Shown piece by piece: positions 34,917 through 42,896 of a DNA stretch of 64,000 nt (positions are counted from its first letter, which is position 1; the number at the start of each line of letters is the position of its first letter). The stretch is from Rhodosalinus halophilus (GTDB lineage: Bacteria > Pseudomonadota > Alphaproteobacteria > Rhodobacterales > Rhodobacteraceae), in the NCBI RefSeq assembly GCF_003298775.1, contig NZ_QNTQ01000010.1, positions 124,001 through 188,000 on the forward strand, in the 5' to 3' direction. The notes beneath the pieces were generated by a model that saw nothing but the letters and a program-made list of their open reading frames with translations, did not search any database and was not told where the DNA came from. Position numbers and translations under genes: made by a program.

Positions 34917-35585
34917 ATGATCGCTCTCAAGACCCTCAAGCCCGCATTGCTCGCGGTGTTGATCGCGGTAGGTTTCACCGTGAAGGCCACCGATGCGCAC
35001 GCGGCGGAGACCGCAACCATCACGGTCGCCGGCGGCTGTTTCTGGTGCGTGGAGGCCGACTTCGAGAAGGTGCGCGGCGTGACGGAGGTCGTCTCGGGCT
35101 ACACCGGCGGGACCGTCGCCAACCCGACCTACAAGCAGGTCGTGCGCGGCGGCACCGGCCATTACGAGGCGGCGCGCATCCGCTACGACCCCGCGCAGGT
35201 CAGCCGACCGCAGCTCTACGATCTGTTCTTCCGCTCCATCGACCCCTTCGATGCGGGCGGGCAGTTCTGCGACCGCGGGGAAAGCTACCGTTCCGCGATC
35301 TTCGTGGGCAGCGAGGCCGCGCGGAAGGACGCAGAGGCCGCCAAGCGCCGCGCCGAACAGGAGCTGGGGCGCGAGGTCGTCACGCCGGTCCTCGATCTGG
35401 GCGAGTTCTACCGCGCCGAAGACTATCATCAGGACTACTACAAGAGCGACGAGCGTCTGCCAGTCTCCTCGGTCGGCATCGCCGTACCGAAGAGGGCCGC
35501 CTATGAGCGCTACCGCGACCGCTGCGGACGTGACGAGCGGGTGCGCGAGATCTGGGGCGACGACGCGCCCTTCGCCGGCAGCTAG
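34917..35585 (+). CDS. msrA: peptide methionine-S-sulfoxide reductase MsrA, exported
   Basis: 222 residues. A signal peptide (about 1-29, ending AHA) precedes the MsrA domain with catalytic Cys41 in 'AGGCFWCVEADF' and 'VVSGYTGG', 'GHYEAARI', 'YHQDYY'. It repairs methionine-S-sulfoxide, here probably in the periplasm. The GGGAGG ten bases upstream supports the start at 34917. Its stop overlaps that of the convergent Smr gene (CTAG). Confidence 0.93.
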   Translation: MIALKTLKPALLAVLIAVGFTVKATDAHAAETATITVAGGCFWCVEADFEKVRGVTEVVSGYTGGTVANPTYKQVVRGGTGHYEAARIRYDPAQVSRPQLYDLFFRSIDPFDAGGQFCDRGESYRSAIFVGSEAARKDAEAAKRRAEQELGREVVTPVLDLGEFYRAEDYHQDYYKSDERLPVSSVGIAVPKRAAYERYRDRCGRDERVREIWGDDAPFAGS

Positions 35586-36184
35586 CGCCGGCGTCTGAGA
35601 TAGACGTAGAAAGCGCCTGCGCCGCCGTGCTTCAGGTGCGCCTCGCGGATCTGAAGCACGCACCCCGCCAGCGGCGGCGTGGACAGCCAGTGCGGCAACT
35701 GATGACGCAGGACGCCGGGCCGCCGGGGGATCGGCCCCTCGTCTTCCGAGCGCCGCCCCTTGCCGGTGATGACCAGCACGAGGCGCCGTCCTTGGGCATA
35801 CGCCGAGAGGATGAAGGACTGCAGCGCCGCGTGCGCCTCGTCGGCCCGCATCCCGTGCAGGTCGATCCGCGCCTCCGGGTCGAGGCGACCGCGCTTCATC
35901 CGCTGGTGCGTCTTGCGGTCCATGCGCAGCGGCTCGGATTTGACTCGTTCGGATACCGAAGGCGCGAGGTCATGCGCGCCGGTGCCACCCGATGCCGACT
36001 GGCCGATGCGAAAGGGCGAGGGGGCAGGACGCTCCTGTGTCTGGCTGCGTCTGGCCGCCGGCGCGGTCCGCTTCGGCGCATCGTCGCGCTGCGGTGCAGG
36101 CCGGGCGCGGTCCAGCGGCTGCGCGGTCTTGGCCACCTCGTGCCAGAGCGCGAGTTCATCGGGCCGGAGACGGCGGCGGCTCAT
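35582..36184 (-). CDS. Smr-domain protein
   Basis: 200 residues. A basic, Pro/Ala/Arg-rich N-terminal half (about 1-95) is followed by a Smr domain with 'IDLHGMRADEAHAAL', 'VLVITGKGRRSEDEGPI' and 'HGGAGAFYVYLRRR'. Smr domains are nucleases or nucleic-acid binders linked to ribosome rescue or recombination; the substrate here is unknown. It is the last gene of a timA-mltA-smr series; its start overlaps the mltA stop (ATGA). Confidence 0.88.
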   Translation of the reverse strand: MSRRRLRPDELALWHEVAKTAQPLDRARPAPQRDDAPKRTAPAARRSQTQERPAPSPFRIGQSASGGTGAHDLAPSVSERVKSEPLRMDRKTHQRMKRGRLDPEARIDLHGMRADEAHAALQSFILSAYAQGRRLVLVITGKGRRSEDEGPIPRRPGVLRHQLPHWLSTPPLAGCVLQIREAHLKHGGAGAFYVYLRRRR

Positions 36185-37224
36185 TGCAGCGGCTCCGGCA
36201 GCATCGCATAGGCACGCTGAATGGGCATGAGCACGACCATGCGGCCGGGATCGCGCAACCGCCCGGCGCGCCGCCCGGCTTCGGCGCCTGTTCCGAAGAA
36301 GATGTCGGCCCGCTGCGCGCCCTTGATCGCCGAGCCGGTATCCTGCGCGATCATCAGGCGGCGCATCGGCGTCTGGCCGTCCTTCTCGATCCAGACGGGC
36401 GCACCCAACGGCACATGCGCGGGATCGACGGCGACCGTGCGCAGGGGCGTGACCGACCGGTTCATCGCACCGAGCGGGCCGCGATCCGCCGGCACCTCCG
36501 TCACTTCGCGAAAAAAGACGTAGGACGGGTTGTGGAAGAGCAGATCGCGCCCCTCGGCCGGGTTGCGGCGGACCCAGTTGCGGATCACCTGGGCCGAAAC
36601 CTGGTAGGGCTCATAGACGCCCCGGCGCACCAGTTCGCGGCCGACGGAACGGTAGGGGTGGCCGTTGCCGGCGCCGTAGCCCACCCGGATGAGACTGCCG
36701 TCCTGAAGGCGGATACGTCCCGAGCCCTGGACCTGGAGAAAGAAGAGTTCGACCGGGTCATCGACCCACGCGATCTCTAGCCCGCGCCCTTCCAGAATAC
36801 CGCTGGTCGCGATCTCCTGTCGCGTGAGCCAGGGCGCATTCCGCGTGAGTTCCGGCGGCGTGCGGTAGAGCGGGTAGCGGAAGCGCGGCGTCCTGCGCCG
36901 CGCGCCGTCGAGTTCCGGCTCGTAATACCCGGTGAAGAGAGCGGGTCGGCCGTCCTCGATCAGCACCGGGCGAAAAAAGAGCTCGAAGAAGCGGCGCGGA
37001 TCCTCGTCCCCTTCGGTCTGCGCGAAGGCGCAGAGCGCGCTCCAGTCCGGCGCCTCGAGATCGGGACAGGTCTCGAGAAAAGCATCGAGCGCTGCGGCGT
37101 GGTCGTCCTCGGCCCAGCCGCGCAGATCTTCGAAGTCGAGAAGCGAGCGCGTTGTCTCGGCCTGGCCCGCGGATCCGGTCATCGTCAGGCCCAGAGCGAG
37201 TGCTGCGCCCAGCGCCCGCAGCAT
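36181..37224 (-). CDS. mltA: membrane-bound lytic murein transglycosylase A
   Basis: 347 residues. Signal peptide 1-22, then the MltA fold ('FTGYYEPELDGARRR', 'FFLQVQGSGRIRLQDG', 'RTVAVDPAHVPLGAPVWI') and the 3D domain with 'IAQDTGSAIKGAQRADIFFG' containing the catalytic Asp. It cuts peptidoglycan between MurNAc and GlcNAc to give anhydro ends. No lipobox Cys is present at the cleavage site, so it may be periplasmic rather than lipid-anchored. The start overlaps the last base of timA (TGATG). Confidence 0.93.
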   Translation of the reverse strand: MLRALGAALALGLTMTGSAGQAETTRSLLDFEDLRGWAEDDHAAALDAFLETCPDLEAPDWSALCAFAQTEGDEDPRRFFELFFRPVLIEDGRPALFTGYYEPELDGARRRTPRFRYPLYRTPPELTRNAPWLTRQEIATSGILEGRGLEIAWVDDPVELFFLQVQGSGRIRLQDGSLIRVGYGAGNGHPYRSVGRELVRRGVYEPYQVSAQVIRNWVRRNPAEGRDLLFHNPSYVFFREVTEVPADRGPLGAMNRSVTPLRTVAVDPAHVPLGAPVWIEKDGQTPMRRLMIAQDTGSAIKGAQRADIFFGTGAEAGRRAGRLRDPGRMVVLMPIQRAYAMLPEPLQ

Positions 37225-37892
37225 CACTCGCCCGTTGCGACCAGCTGCCAGTTCGGATCGTCGGAGCCCATGACGCGGCCGAAGGTCCACACGTCCTTCT
37301 GGCGACGAACCTCCGTCGGGCTGCCCTCCACGACCTGGCCCTCGCGGTTCTTCACCACCGAGGTCAGCTCGCCCACGAAGCGGACAGTGACCTCGCCCAT
37401 GCGGCTCGAGGTATCGAAGGTCGCATCGACCAGCGTGACCTCGCGCAATCCGACGAATTCGGCTTCGATGGTCAGACCCTGCGCCTCACGCTCGCGCACG
37501 ACCTCGTCGAAGCTTTCGTAGACGTCCTCGGCGAGAAACGGCTTCACGCTCTCCATGTCGCCCTTCTCGAACGCCATGAGGATCATTTCGTAGGCGCCCC
37601 GGGCACCCTGCAGGAACTCGCTCACCGAGAAGCTGGAATCCGCCGATTTCATGCGTGCGAGCGCCTCGGCCGCGTCGGAGCCCTGCGGCACGTGATCCGT
37701 GATGTCCTCGTCGGGGCCACCTTCGATCACCTCGAACTCCGGTCGGCGCGGCGCGGCCCGGGTCTGCTGCTCCGGCCCTGAGACGGGCGGCTTCTCAAAG
37801 CCGTCGCGTGTGCCGAGCACGCTGCGCAGGCGCAGGATGAGAAAGACGGCGATGCCGGCAAGCACCAAGAGCTGCAGGAGCGGGGAGTTCAT
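37224..37892 (-). CDS. Tim44-like protein (TimA family)
   Basis: 222 residues. An N-terminal membrane helix (about 5-20) is followed by a charged linker and a C-terminal Tim44-like domain (about 85-222: 'FLQGARGAYEMILMAFEKGD', 'EDVYESFDEVVRERE', 'VKNREGQVVE'). In Alphaproteobacteria such proteins (TimA) are inner-membrane proteins related to the mitochondrial import motor anchor. It diverges from fxsA and shares the neighbourhood with secB, as in many Rhodobacterales. GAGG lies five bases before the start at 37892. Confidence 0.88.
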   Translation of the reverse strand: MNSPLLQLLVLAGIAVFLILRLRSVLGTRDGFEKPPVSGPEQQTRAAPRRPEFEVIEGGPDEDITDHVPQGSDAAEALARMKSADSSFSVSEFLQGARGAYEMILMAFEKGDMESVKPFLAEDVYESFDEVVREREAQGLTIEAEFVGLREVTLVDATFDTSSRMGEVTVRFVGELTSVVKNREGQVVEGSPTEVRRQKDVWTFGRVMGSDDPNWQLVATGE

Positions 37893-37997
37893 CTGAACCT
37901 CACAGGGCGCGCATGGAAACGAGCGATGTCCGTGCATATGTAGGTAAGGCAGGTGCACAAGTCCACCGCAAGCTCGAGTCCGAAAGGAGCGCACCTC

Positions 37998-38537
37998 ATG
38001 TGGCTTCTGGCAGCCTTCATCGCGGTTCCGCTGATCGAAATCGCCCTCTTCATCCAGGTCGGCGGCTGGATCGGTCTGTGGCCGACCCTCGGAATCGTGA
38101 TCGCGACCGCCGTCGCCGGCACCTGGGCCGTCCGCAGTCAGGGCCGCGCGACGCTCGATGATTTGCGCAAGCGATTCAACACACTGGGTGATCCGTCGGA
38201 ACCGCTGGCGCATGGCGCGATGATCCTGTTCTCGGGCGCGCTCCTGCTGACACCCGGCTTCTTCACGGATGCGGTCGGGCTGTTGCTTCTGGTGCCATCC
38301 GTGCGGGTCGCCTTGATGCGGTGGCTCGGGCGCAGGATCGAGGTGCAGCGCTTCGAGATGGGGACCGGCCCGGCGGGGCCAAATGCCGCGCGTCGGCCGC
38401 CGCGCGCTCAGGGTGACGTGATCGACGGCGAATGGGAGCGCGTGTCGCGCGAGGACATGCCGCATGACGAGCCGGCACAGGAGTCGCCATCCGCGAAGCG
38501 CCCGACACATCAAGGGTCCGGCTGGACACGCCACTAG
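37998..38537 (+). CDS. fxsA: FxsA family membrane protein
   Basis: 179 residues. Three or four hydrophobic segments in the first 110 residues with 'AVPLIEIALFIQVGGWIGLW' and 'LLTPGFFTDAVGLLLLVP' (FxsA signature), then a hydrophilic Arg/Pro-rich tail. Overproduced FxsA protects E. coli from F-plasmid exclusion of phage T7; its normal role is unclear. AAGGAG lies eight bases before the start. It is followed by secB on the same strand. Confidence 0.9.
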   Translation: MWLLAAFIAVPLIEIALFIQVGGWIGLWPTLGIVIATAVAGTWAVRSQGRATLDDLRKRFNTLGDPSEPLAHGAMILFSGALLLTPGFFTDAVGLLLLVPSVRVALMRWLGRRIEVQRFEMGTGPAGPNAARRPPRAQGDVIDGEWERVSREDMPHDEPAQESPSAKRPTHQGSGWTRH

Positions 38538-38612
38538 CACCGCGGCGCTGATTGAGGCTCGCCGCGCTCGCTGGTAGATCATCTCATGAATGCAATTTGA
38601 GCGGAGACCCCG

Positions 38613-39200
38613 ATGAACGATAACGAGAATGGCAACGGCCCCGCGGATCAGGGCGCGACCCCTGGCGTGGCGGCGCAGGATCCCCAGCAGCAGCCGCAAC
38701 AGCAGCAGCAACCCCGGATGAACGTGCTCGCGCAGTACATCCGCGACATGAGCTTCGAGAACATCCTGGTCCAGAAGGGCGGGCAGGCACAGGGCCAGCC
38801 CGACGTCCAGGTCCGGGTCAATCTAGACGCCAAGCGCCGCCAGGCCGAGAACCAGTACGAGGTGTCGATCAAGCTGAACATCGACTCCAAGTCGAAGGAA
38901 ACCGGCACCCAGCTTTTCCTGCTGGAAATCGACTACTGCGGCGTCTTTCAGGTCGAGAACGTGCCGGAGCAGCAACTGCATCCCTACCTGCTGATCGAAT
39001 GCCCGCGGATGCTGTTCCCCTTCCTGCGCCGCATCGTGAGCGACATCACGCGGGACGGCGGCTATCCGCCGCTGAACCTGGAAACCATCGACTTCGTCAG
39101 GATCTACCGCAACGAGATCATGCGGAGGCAATCGGAACAGCAGACCCAGGGCGAGGCGGCACCTGCGGCAGAACCGAGCGGCCCGACCGGCACCGCCTGA
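38613..39200 (+). CDS. secB: protein export chaperone SecB with glutamine-rich N-terminal extension
   Basis: 195 residues. The SecB fold spans about 36-165 ('MNVLAQYIRDMSFENI', 'VSIKLNIDSKSK', 'LLEIDYCGVFQVENV', 'LLIECPRMLFPFLRRIV', 'GGYPPLNLETIDF'). SecB holds preproteins unfolded and hands them to SecA. A hydrophilic N-terminal extension of 35 residues contains a run of PQQQPQQQQQP, longer and more Gln-rich than in typical SecB; a second start at Met36 would give the standard length, but the ribosome site (GCGGAGA) favours 38613. It converges with dnaQ four bases downstream. Confidence 0.94.
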   Translation: MNDNENGNGPADQGATPGVAAQDPQQQPQQQQQPRMNVLAQYIRDMSFENILVQKGGQAQGQPDVQVRVNLDAKRRQAENQYEVSIKLNIDSKSKETGTQLFLLEIDYCGVFQVENVPEQQLHPYLLIECPRMLFPFLRRIVSDITRDGGYPPLNLETIDFVRIYRNEIMRRQSEQQTQGEAAPAAEPSGPTGTA

Positions 39201-39204
39201 TCCG

Positions 39205-39897
39205 TCAGGCGTCCGGCCAAAGGCTCTGGTCCCCAAGCCTGGCGACGAACGCGTCGTGCGCTTCGGCTTCGGCCTGCGTGATACGTGGCGGCAGCGGTCT
39301 CGGTCGCTGCCCCGCGCGCCAGCCCTGGTCCATCATGGCCCCGTCGCCGGTTCCGGCTGCCGAGAGCCCGAGAGACAGACCCGGCTGGCGGCCGCCGATC
39401 AGCTCCAGATAGACTTCGGCAAGGATCTCGGCATCGAGCAGCGCGCCGTGCAGCGTGCGGGCGGAATTGTCGATGCCGAATCGCCTGCACAGCGCATCGA
39501 GCGACGCGGGCGAGCCCGGAAACCGCTTGCGCGCGATCGCCACGGTGTCGATCGCCCTCTGCATCGGCAGCTCCGGCAGGCTGATGCGTGCGAGCTCCGC
39601 GTTGATGAAGCGCATGTCGAACTCGGCGTTGTGGATCACCAACCGGGCATCGGCGATGAACTCGATGAAACGGTCCGAAATTCCCGCGAACAAGGGTTTG
39701 TCGCGCAGAAACTCGTCACCCAAACCGTGAACGGCAAAGGCCTCTTCCGGCATCGGCCGCTCGGGGTTGATGTATTCGTGGAAATGGCTGCCCGTGGGAA
39801 CATGGTTGTAGAGTTCCACGGCCCCGATCTCGACGATGCGGTGGCCGTCGAAAGGGTCGAGGCCCGTCGTCTCGGTATCCAGGACGATCTCACGCAT
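39205..39897 (-). CDS. dnaQ: DNA polymerase III epsilon subunit (proofreading exonuclease)
   Basis: 230 residues. DEDDh exonuclease: Asp7 and Glu9 in 'LDTETTGLDP', 'VIHNAEFDMRFINAEL', and 'HGALLDAEILAEVYLEL' with the active-site His and Asp. The tail is Pro/Ala-rich. It proofreads during replication as part of the Pol III core. It overlaps coaE by eight bases and completes the leftward maf-aroE-coaE-dnaQ series beside the putative origin. Confidence 0.96.
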   Translation of the reverse strand: MREIVLDTETTGLDPFDGHRIVEIGAVELYNHVPTGSHFHEYINPERPMPEEAFAVHGLGDEFLRDKPLFAGISDRFIEFIADARLVIHNAEFDMRFINAELARISLPELPMQRAIDTVAIARKRFPGSPASLDALCRRFGIDNSARTLHGALLDAEILAEVYLELIGGRQPGLSLGLSAAGTGDGAMMDQGWRAGQRPRPLPPRITQAEAEAHDAFVARLGDQSLWPDA

Positions 39898-40486
39898 CGT
39901 TCATCCGCCTCCTGATGTCAGCCACGATCCGGCGCACCTGTTCGCGCGCGTGCTCCGGCGTGTCGGTCACGATGACATAATCGGCGCGCGCCGTCTTTTC
40001 CGGGTTGGGGATCTGACGTGCGAGAACGCGGTCAAGATCGTCACCGCTCATGGTCCCCCGCGCGAGCACGCGCCGGCGCTGTTCTTCGGCGGGTACCGTC
40101 ACGACAGCCACTGCATCCATCTCGCGCTCACCGCCCGTCTCGTAGAGCAGCGGGATGTCGAACACCGCGATGTCCGCCTCCGTCTCCTCCGCGAAAGCCG
40201 CCCGATCGGCAGCGACGAGCGGATGCACGATGGCCTCGATCCGGGCAAGCGCGTCGGACGTCTCCGCGATGATGCGCCGCAGCGCGTCGCGCGACACGGT
40301 GCCGTCCTCGACTGCCTCCGGAAAGGCGGCGCGAAAGGGTTCCACCGCAGCGCCGCCCGGCCCATAGGCCCTGTGGACGGCCGCATCCGCATCCCAGACG
40401 GCGCATCCTTCTTGCTCGAAGAGCCGGGCCGTCGCAGTCTTGCCCATGCCGATCGAGCCTGTCAGCCCAAGCTTGAACGTCTTCAC
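39890..40486 (-). CDS. coaE: dephospho-CoA kinase
   Basis: 198 residues. P-loop 'LGLTGSIGMGKTATARLF' and substrate-side 'VWDADAAVHRAYG'; 'DIPLLYETG' and a lid near 'RRRVLARG'. It phosphorylates dephospho-CoA in the last step of CoA synthesis. Start is GTG at 40486, which overlaps the aroE stop (GTGA); the frame stays open upstream, but antisense to aroE. Ends eight bases inside dnaQ. Confidence 0.95.
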   Translation of the reverse strand: MKTFKLGLTGSIGMGKTATARLFEQEGCAVWDADAAVHRAYGPGGAAVEPFRAAFPEAVEDGTVSRDALRRIIAETSDALARIEAIVHPLVAADRAAFAEETEADIAVFDIPLLYETGGEREMDAVAVVTVPAEEQRRRVLARGTMSGDDLDRVLARQIPNPEKTARADYVIVTDTPEHAREQVRRIVADIRRRMNDA

Positions 40487-41313
40487 AACAGCGCCTCGCG
40501 CGTCGCCTGATCCACCTCGGGACGCATGCCGAACCACCGCTCGAACCCCGGAATCGCCTGATGGATCAGCATGCCAAGACCATCCACCGTGATGCAGCCC
40601 ATTTCCGCAGCCACGCGCAGTAGCCGGGTCTGCAGGGGCGCATAGACGAGATCGCACACGACTGTTCCCCGGCGCAGCCCGTCGAGAGGCACCCGCAGTT
40701 CGGGATGCCCGACCATGCCCAGGGAGGTGGTGTTCACGACGGTCGCCGCCTGCTCGAGGACGTTGCCCGCCTGCACCCAGTCCTCGACGCGGATCCGCGT
40801 TCCGAACTCCTGCTTGAGCGCGTCGGCGCGCGCCCGCGTTCGATTGCACAGGATGATCTCCGGCACGCCCGCGTCACGCAGCGCAGAGACGATCGCACGC
40901 GCGGCTCCGCCCGCGCCGAGAACGACCGCAGGTCCGGCGCGCGGATCCCAGCCGGGCGCCCCCTGTCGCAGGCTTTCGATGAATCCGTATCCGTCCGTGT
41001 TGTCGGCATGAACCTTGCCGTCCTTGCGGAAGATCAGCGTGTTGGCCGCTCCGATGAGCGTCGCCCGGTCGGTCACGAGATCGGCGATCTCGAGCACCCT
41101 CTCCTTGTGCGGGATGGTCACGTTCAAGCCGACGAAGCCGGCCTTGGGCAGCGTGCGGATCACCGTTTCGAGATCGCCCGGCGCGACATCCATCGGCACA
41201 TAGTACCCGCGCAACCCGAGACTGCGCAGCCAGTGACCATGCAGCCGAGGGGACTTGGAATGCGCCACGGGGTGCCCCACCACGCCGGCCAGGGGGATGC
41301 GCGTCTCGGTCAT
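40483..41313 (-). CDS. aroE: shikimate dehydrogenase
   Basis: 276 residues. Substrate-binding '[12 protein letters not shown]', catalytic Lys in '[12 protein letters not shown]', 'AANTL' and the NADP fold '[15 protein letters not shown]' with 'NRTRARA' after it. It reduces 3-dehydroshikimate to shikimate in aromatic amino-acid synthesis. Start at 41313 overlaps the maf stop (ATGA) and the end overlaps coaE. Confidence 0.96.
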   Translation of the reverse strand: MTETRIPLAGVVGHPVAHSKSPRLHGHWLRSLGLRGYYVPMDVAPGDLETVIRTLPKAGFVGLNVTIPHKERVLEIADLVTDRATLIGAANTLIFRKDGKVHADNTDGYGFIESLRQGAPGWDPRAGPAVVLGAGGAARAIVSALRDAGVPEIILCNRTRARADALKQEFGTRIRVEDWVQAGNVLEQAATVVNTTSLGMVGHPELRVPLDGLRRGTVVCDLVYAPLQTRLLRVAAEMGCITVDGLGMLIHQAIPGFERWFGMRPEVDQATREALL

Positions 41314-41909
41314 GCCTCGATCTCTCCCGTAACCGCCAGCCAGTTCAAGAGCTCGAGCAGGGGCAGCCCCTGAACGGTGAAATGATCGCCCGTCACCGCT
41401 GCGAAGAGCCGCACTCCCTCTTCCTCGAGGCGATAGGCACCGGCACTGCCGGCGATGGCCGGCCAGTTTCGGTCGAGGTAGCCGCGCAGATAGGCGTCCG
41501 AGAACGCCCGCATCGCCATGCGCGCGACCCCGACGTGCCGCCATATCGGCTCGCCGTCGCGGCACACCACGGCAGCCGAGAGCAAGTGATGCCGCCTGCC
41601 GCGCAGGCGCTCGAGTTGCGCGCGGGCCGCCTCGATGTCCGCGGGTTTGCCCAGAACCTCGCCACCGTGTTCCAGAACCTGATCGGCGCCGAGGACGAGT
41701 TGTCCCGGGTGCTTCTCACTGATCCGGCGCGCCTTCATCTCGGCAAGGACATCCGCCACGTCGCGCGGACCGGCGTCCTCTGCCTCGAGGGACGCACGGA
41801 CGGCGACTTCGTCGATCCGCGCCGGATCGACCTCGATCTGCAGCCCAGCGGCCCGCAGAAGACGCGCGCGCGCCTCGGAGCCCGAGGCCAGGACGATCGG
41901 TTGCTGCAT
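41310..41909 (-). CDS. maf: Maf-family nucleotide pyrophosphatase
   Basis: 199 residues. '[19 protein letters not shown]' (N-terminal Maf motif), '[18 protein letters not shown]' and a C-terminal '[16 protein letters not shown]'-type motif. Maf proteins hydrolyse nucleoside triphosphates such as dTTP/UTP or modified forms and have been linked to septum formation. Start at 41909 gives the family N-terminus. It is the first gene leftward of the putative origin; the gene for the PEP synthase regulator (DUF299), often found beside maf at alphaproteobacterial origins, is not here. Confidence 0.9.
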   Translation of the reverse strand: MQQPIVLASGSEARARLLRAAGLQIEVDPARIDEVAVRASLEAEDAGPRDVADVLAEMKARRISEKHPGQLVLGADQVLEHGGEVLGKPADIEAARAQLERLRGRRHHLLSAAVVCRDGEPIWRHVGVARMAMRAFSDAYLRGYLDRNWPAIAGSAGAYRLEEEGVRLFAAVTGDHFTVQGLPLLELLNWLAVTGEIEA

Positions 41910-42020
41910 GGGGAGGTCCTGTGCACCGTTTCCGGAAAGGTTTTGGAAACTTTCTCCGGCAACAGTGGAAAAGATGCAAGCAGCGGGGCATGGCCCGCCT
42001 GGCCGCTCGCCGCCCCTGCG

Positions 42021-42219
42021 TTGTCCCGATGGGGACGGGATGAAGCCGCCCGGCAGGACAACCTTGAACATGCACCGTATCCCGGATGGTTGTCCGCAAT
42101 TCCATCCCCATGCCGATTTCTCATAAATTATTGTTTATAAATGATAAATTTTGGCTTATCTGCTGTTTTCCAGCGCTTGTCCCCATTGCCGCTCGGCACG
42201 TGGACAAACGCAGGGACAA
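42021..42219. promoter_or_regulatory. cluster of six TTGTCC DnaA-box-like sites
   Basis: TTGTCCCGA (42021-42029, +), TTGTCCTGC (42053-42061, -), TTGTCCGCA (42090-42098, +), TTGTCCCCA (42177-42185, +), TTGTCCACG (42199-42207, -), TTGTCCCTG (42211-42219, -). Each resembles the DnaA consensus TTATCCACA/TTGTCCACA with two or more changes. Six hexamers within 200 bases is far above what a GC-rich background would give. Confidence 0.6.
42117..42160. other. AT-rich core, candidate DNA unwinding element
   Basis: In bases 42121-42152 only three of 32 are G or C, in a window that is otherwise about two-thirds GC. It lies between the third and fourth TTGTCC boxes. Confidence 0.6.
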
Positions 42220-42318
42220 CCGGGATATCCCGAGGGTGCCTGCAGACCTACAACCACAACTTCTTTTCTTTTTTCTTCATTGACTCTAGGGGTGACCGGA
42301 ACCAGCCCGGAGCCAGCG

Positions 42319-42771
42319 ATGACGGATCTTCTCGCCCTGCTGTATCCATGGACGAAGTCGCTGCACATCCTTGCAGTCATCGCCTGGATGGCCGGGCTGT
42401 TCTACCTTCCCAGGATCTACGTCTATCACACCGAACGCTCGACGCCCGGCGACACGATCGACCCGGTCTTTCAGGTCATGGAGTCGAAGCTCCTTCGGCT
42501 GATCATGAACCCTTCGATGATCGTGACATGGATCTTCGGGCTACTCCTTCTCTTCACGCCGCAGGCCGGGGCAGGGTGGGCCGAGCTCTGGGTCTGGACC
42601 AAGGGGGCGGCCGTAATCGCCATGACCTGGTTTCACATGTGGCTCGCGGCACGGCGGCGGGATTTCGCAGCAGGGCAGAACACGCTGACCGGGCGCCAGC
42701 ATCGGATGATGAACGAGGTGCCCACCGTTCTGCTCGTGGTGATTGTGCTCTCGGTCGTCCTGAAGTGGTGA
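42319..42771 (+). CDS. hemJ: protoporphyrinogen IX oxidase HemJ
   Basis: 150 residues with four or five membrane helices. The conserved His in 'SLHILAVIAWMAGLFYLPR' and 'YVYH', and 'VMESKLLRLIMNP', match the HemJ (UPF0093) family, which oxidises protoporphyrinogen IX in Gram-negative bacteria lacking HemG/HemY. It is the first rightward gene beside the putative origin and precedes rho, as in many Alphaproteobacteria. Confidence 0.93.
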   Translation: MTDLLALLYPWTKSLHILAVIAWMAGLFYLPRIYVYHTERSTPGDTIDPVFQVMESKLLRLIMNPSMIVTWIFGLLLLFTPQAGAGWAELWVWTKGAAVIAMTWFHMWLAARRRDFAAGQNTLTGRQHRMMNEVPTVLLVVIVLSVVLKW

Positions 42772-42896
42772 CGCCGCAGGATTGACTCGCGCAGCGGCGG
42801 AGAGTATCGGAGCGACAGCCGCCCGTCCGGCCGGTGCTTTTCCATCGACATCAGACCGCAGGCGCGCGACCGCGCGGCCCGGCACAGGTGCTTCCC

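Larger units (their letters stand above)
41910..42318. other. putative chromosomal replication origin (oriC)
   Basis: This 409-base stretch between maf and hemJ is the only gap over 300 bases and the only strongly AT-rich place in the window. Genes read away from it on both sides: maf-aroE-coaE-dnaQ leftward, hemJ-rho-mnmE-mnmG-rsmG-parA-parB rightward. This gene order flanks the origin in Caulobacter and relatives. Six TTGTCC boxes, an AT-rich core (42117-42160), the perfect palindrome TTTCCGGAAA (41929-41938), a pyrimidine tract (42260-42279) and one GANTC site (42282-42286) are present. Two parS sites lie 3-5 kb away. No TTAA half-site for CtrA is present, unlike the Caulobacter origin. 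A precise boundary cannot be given. Confidence 0.75.
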
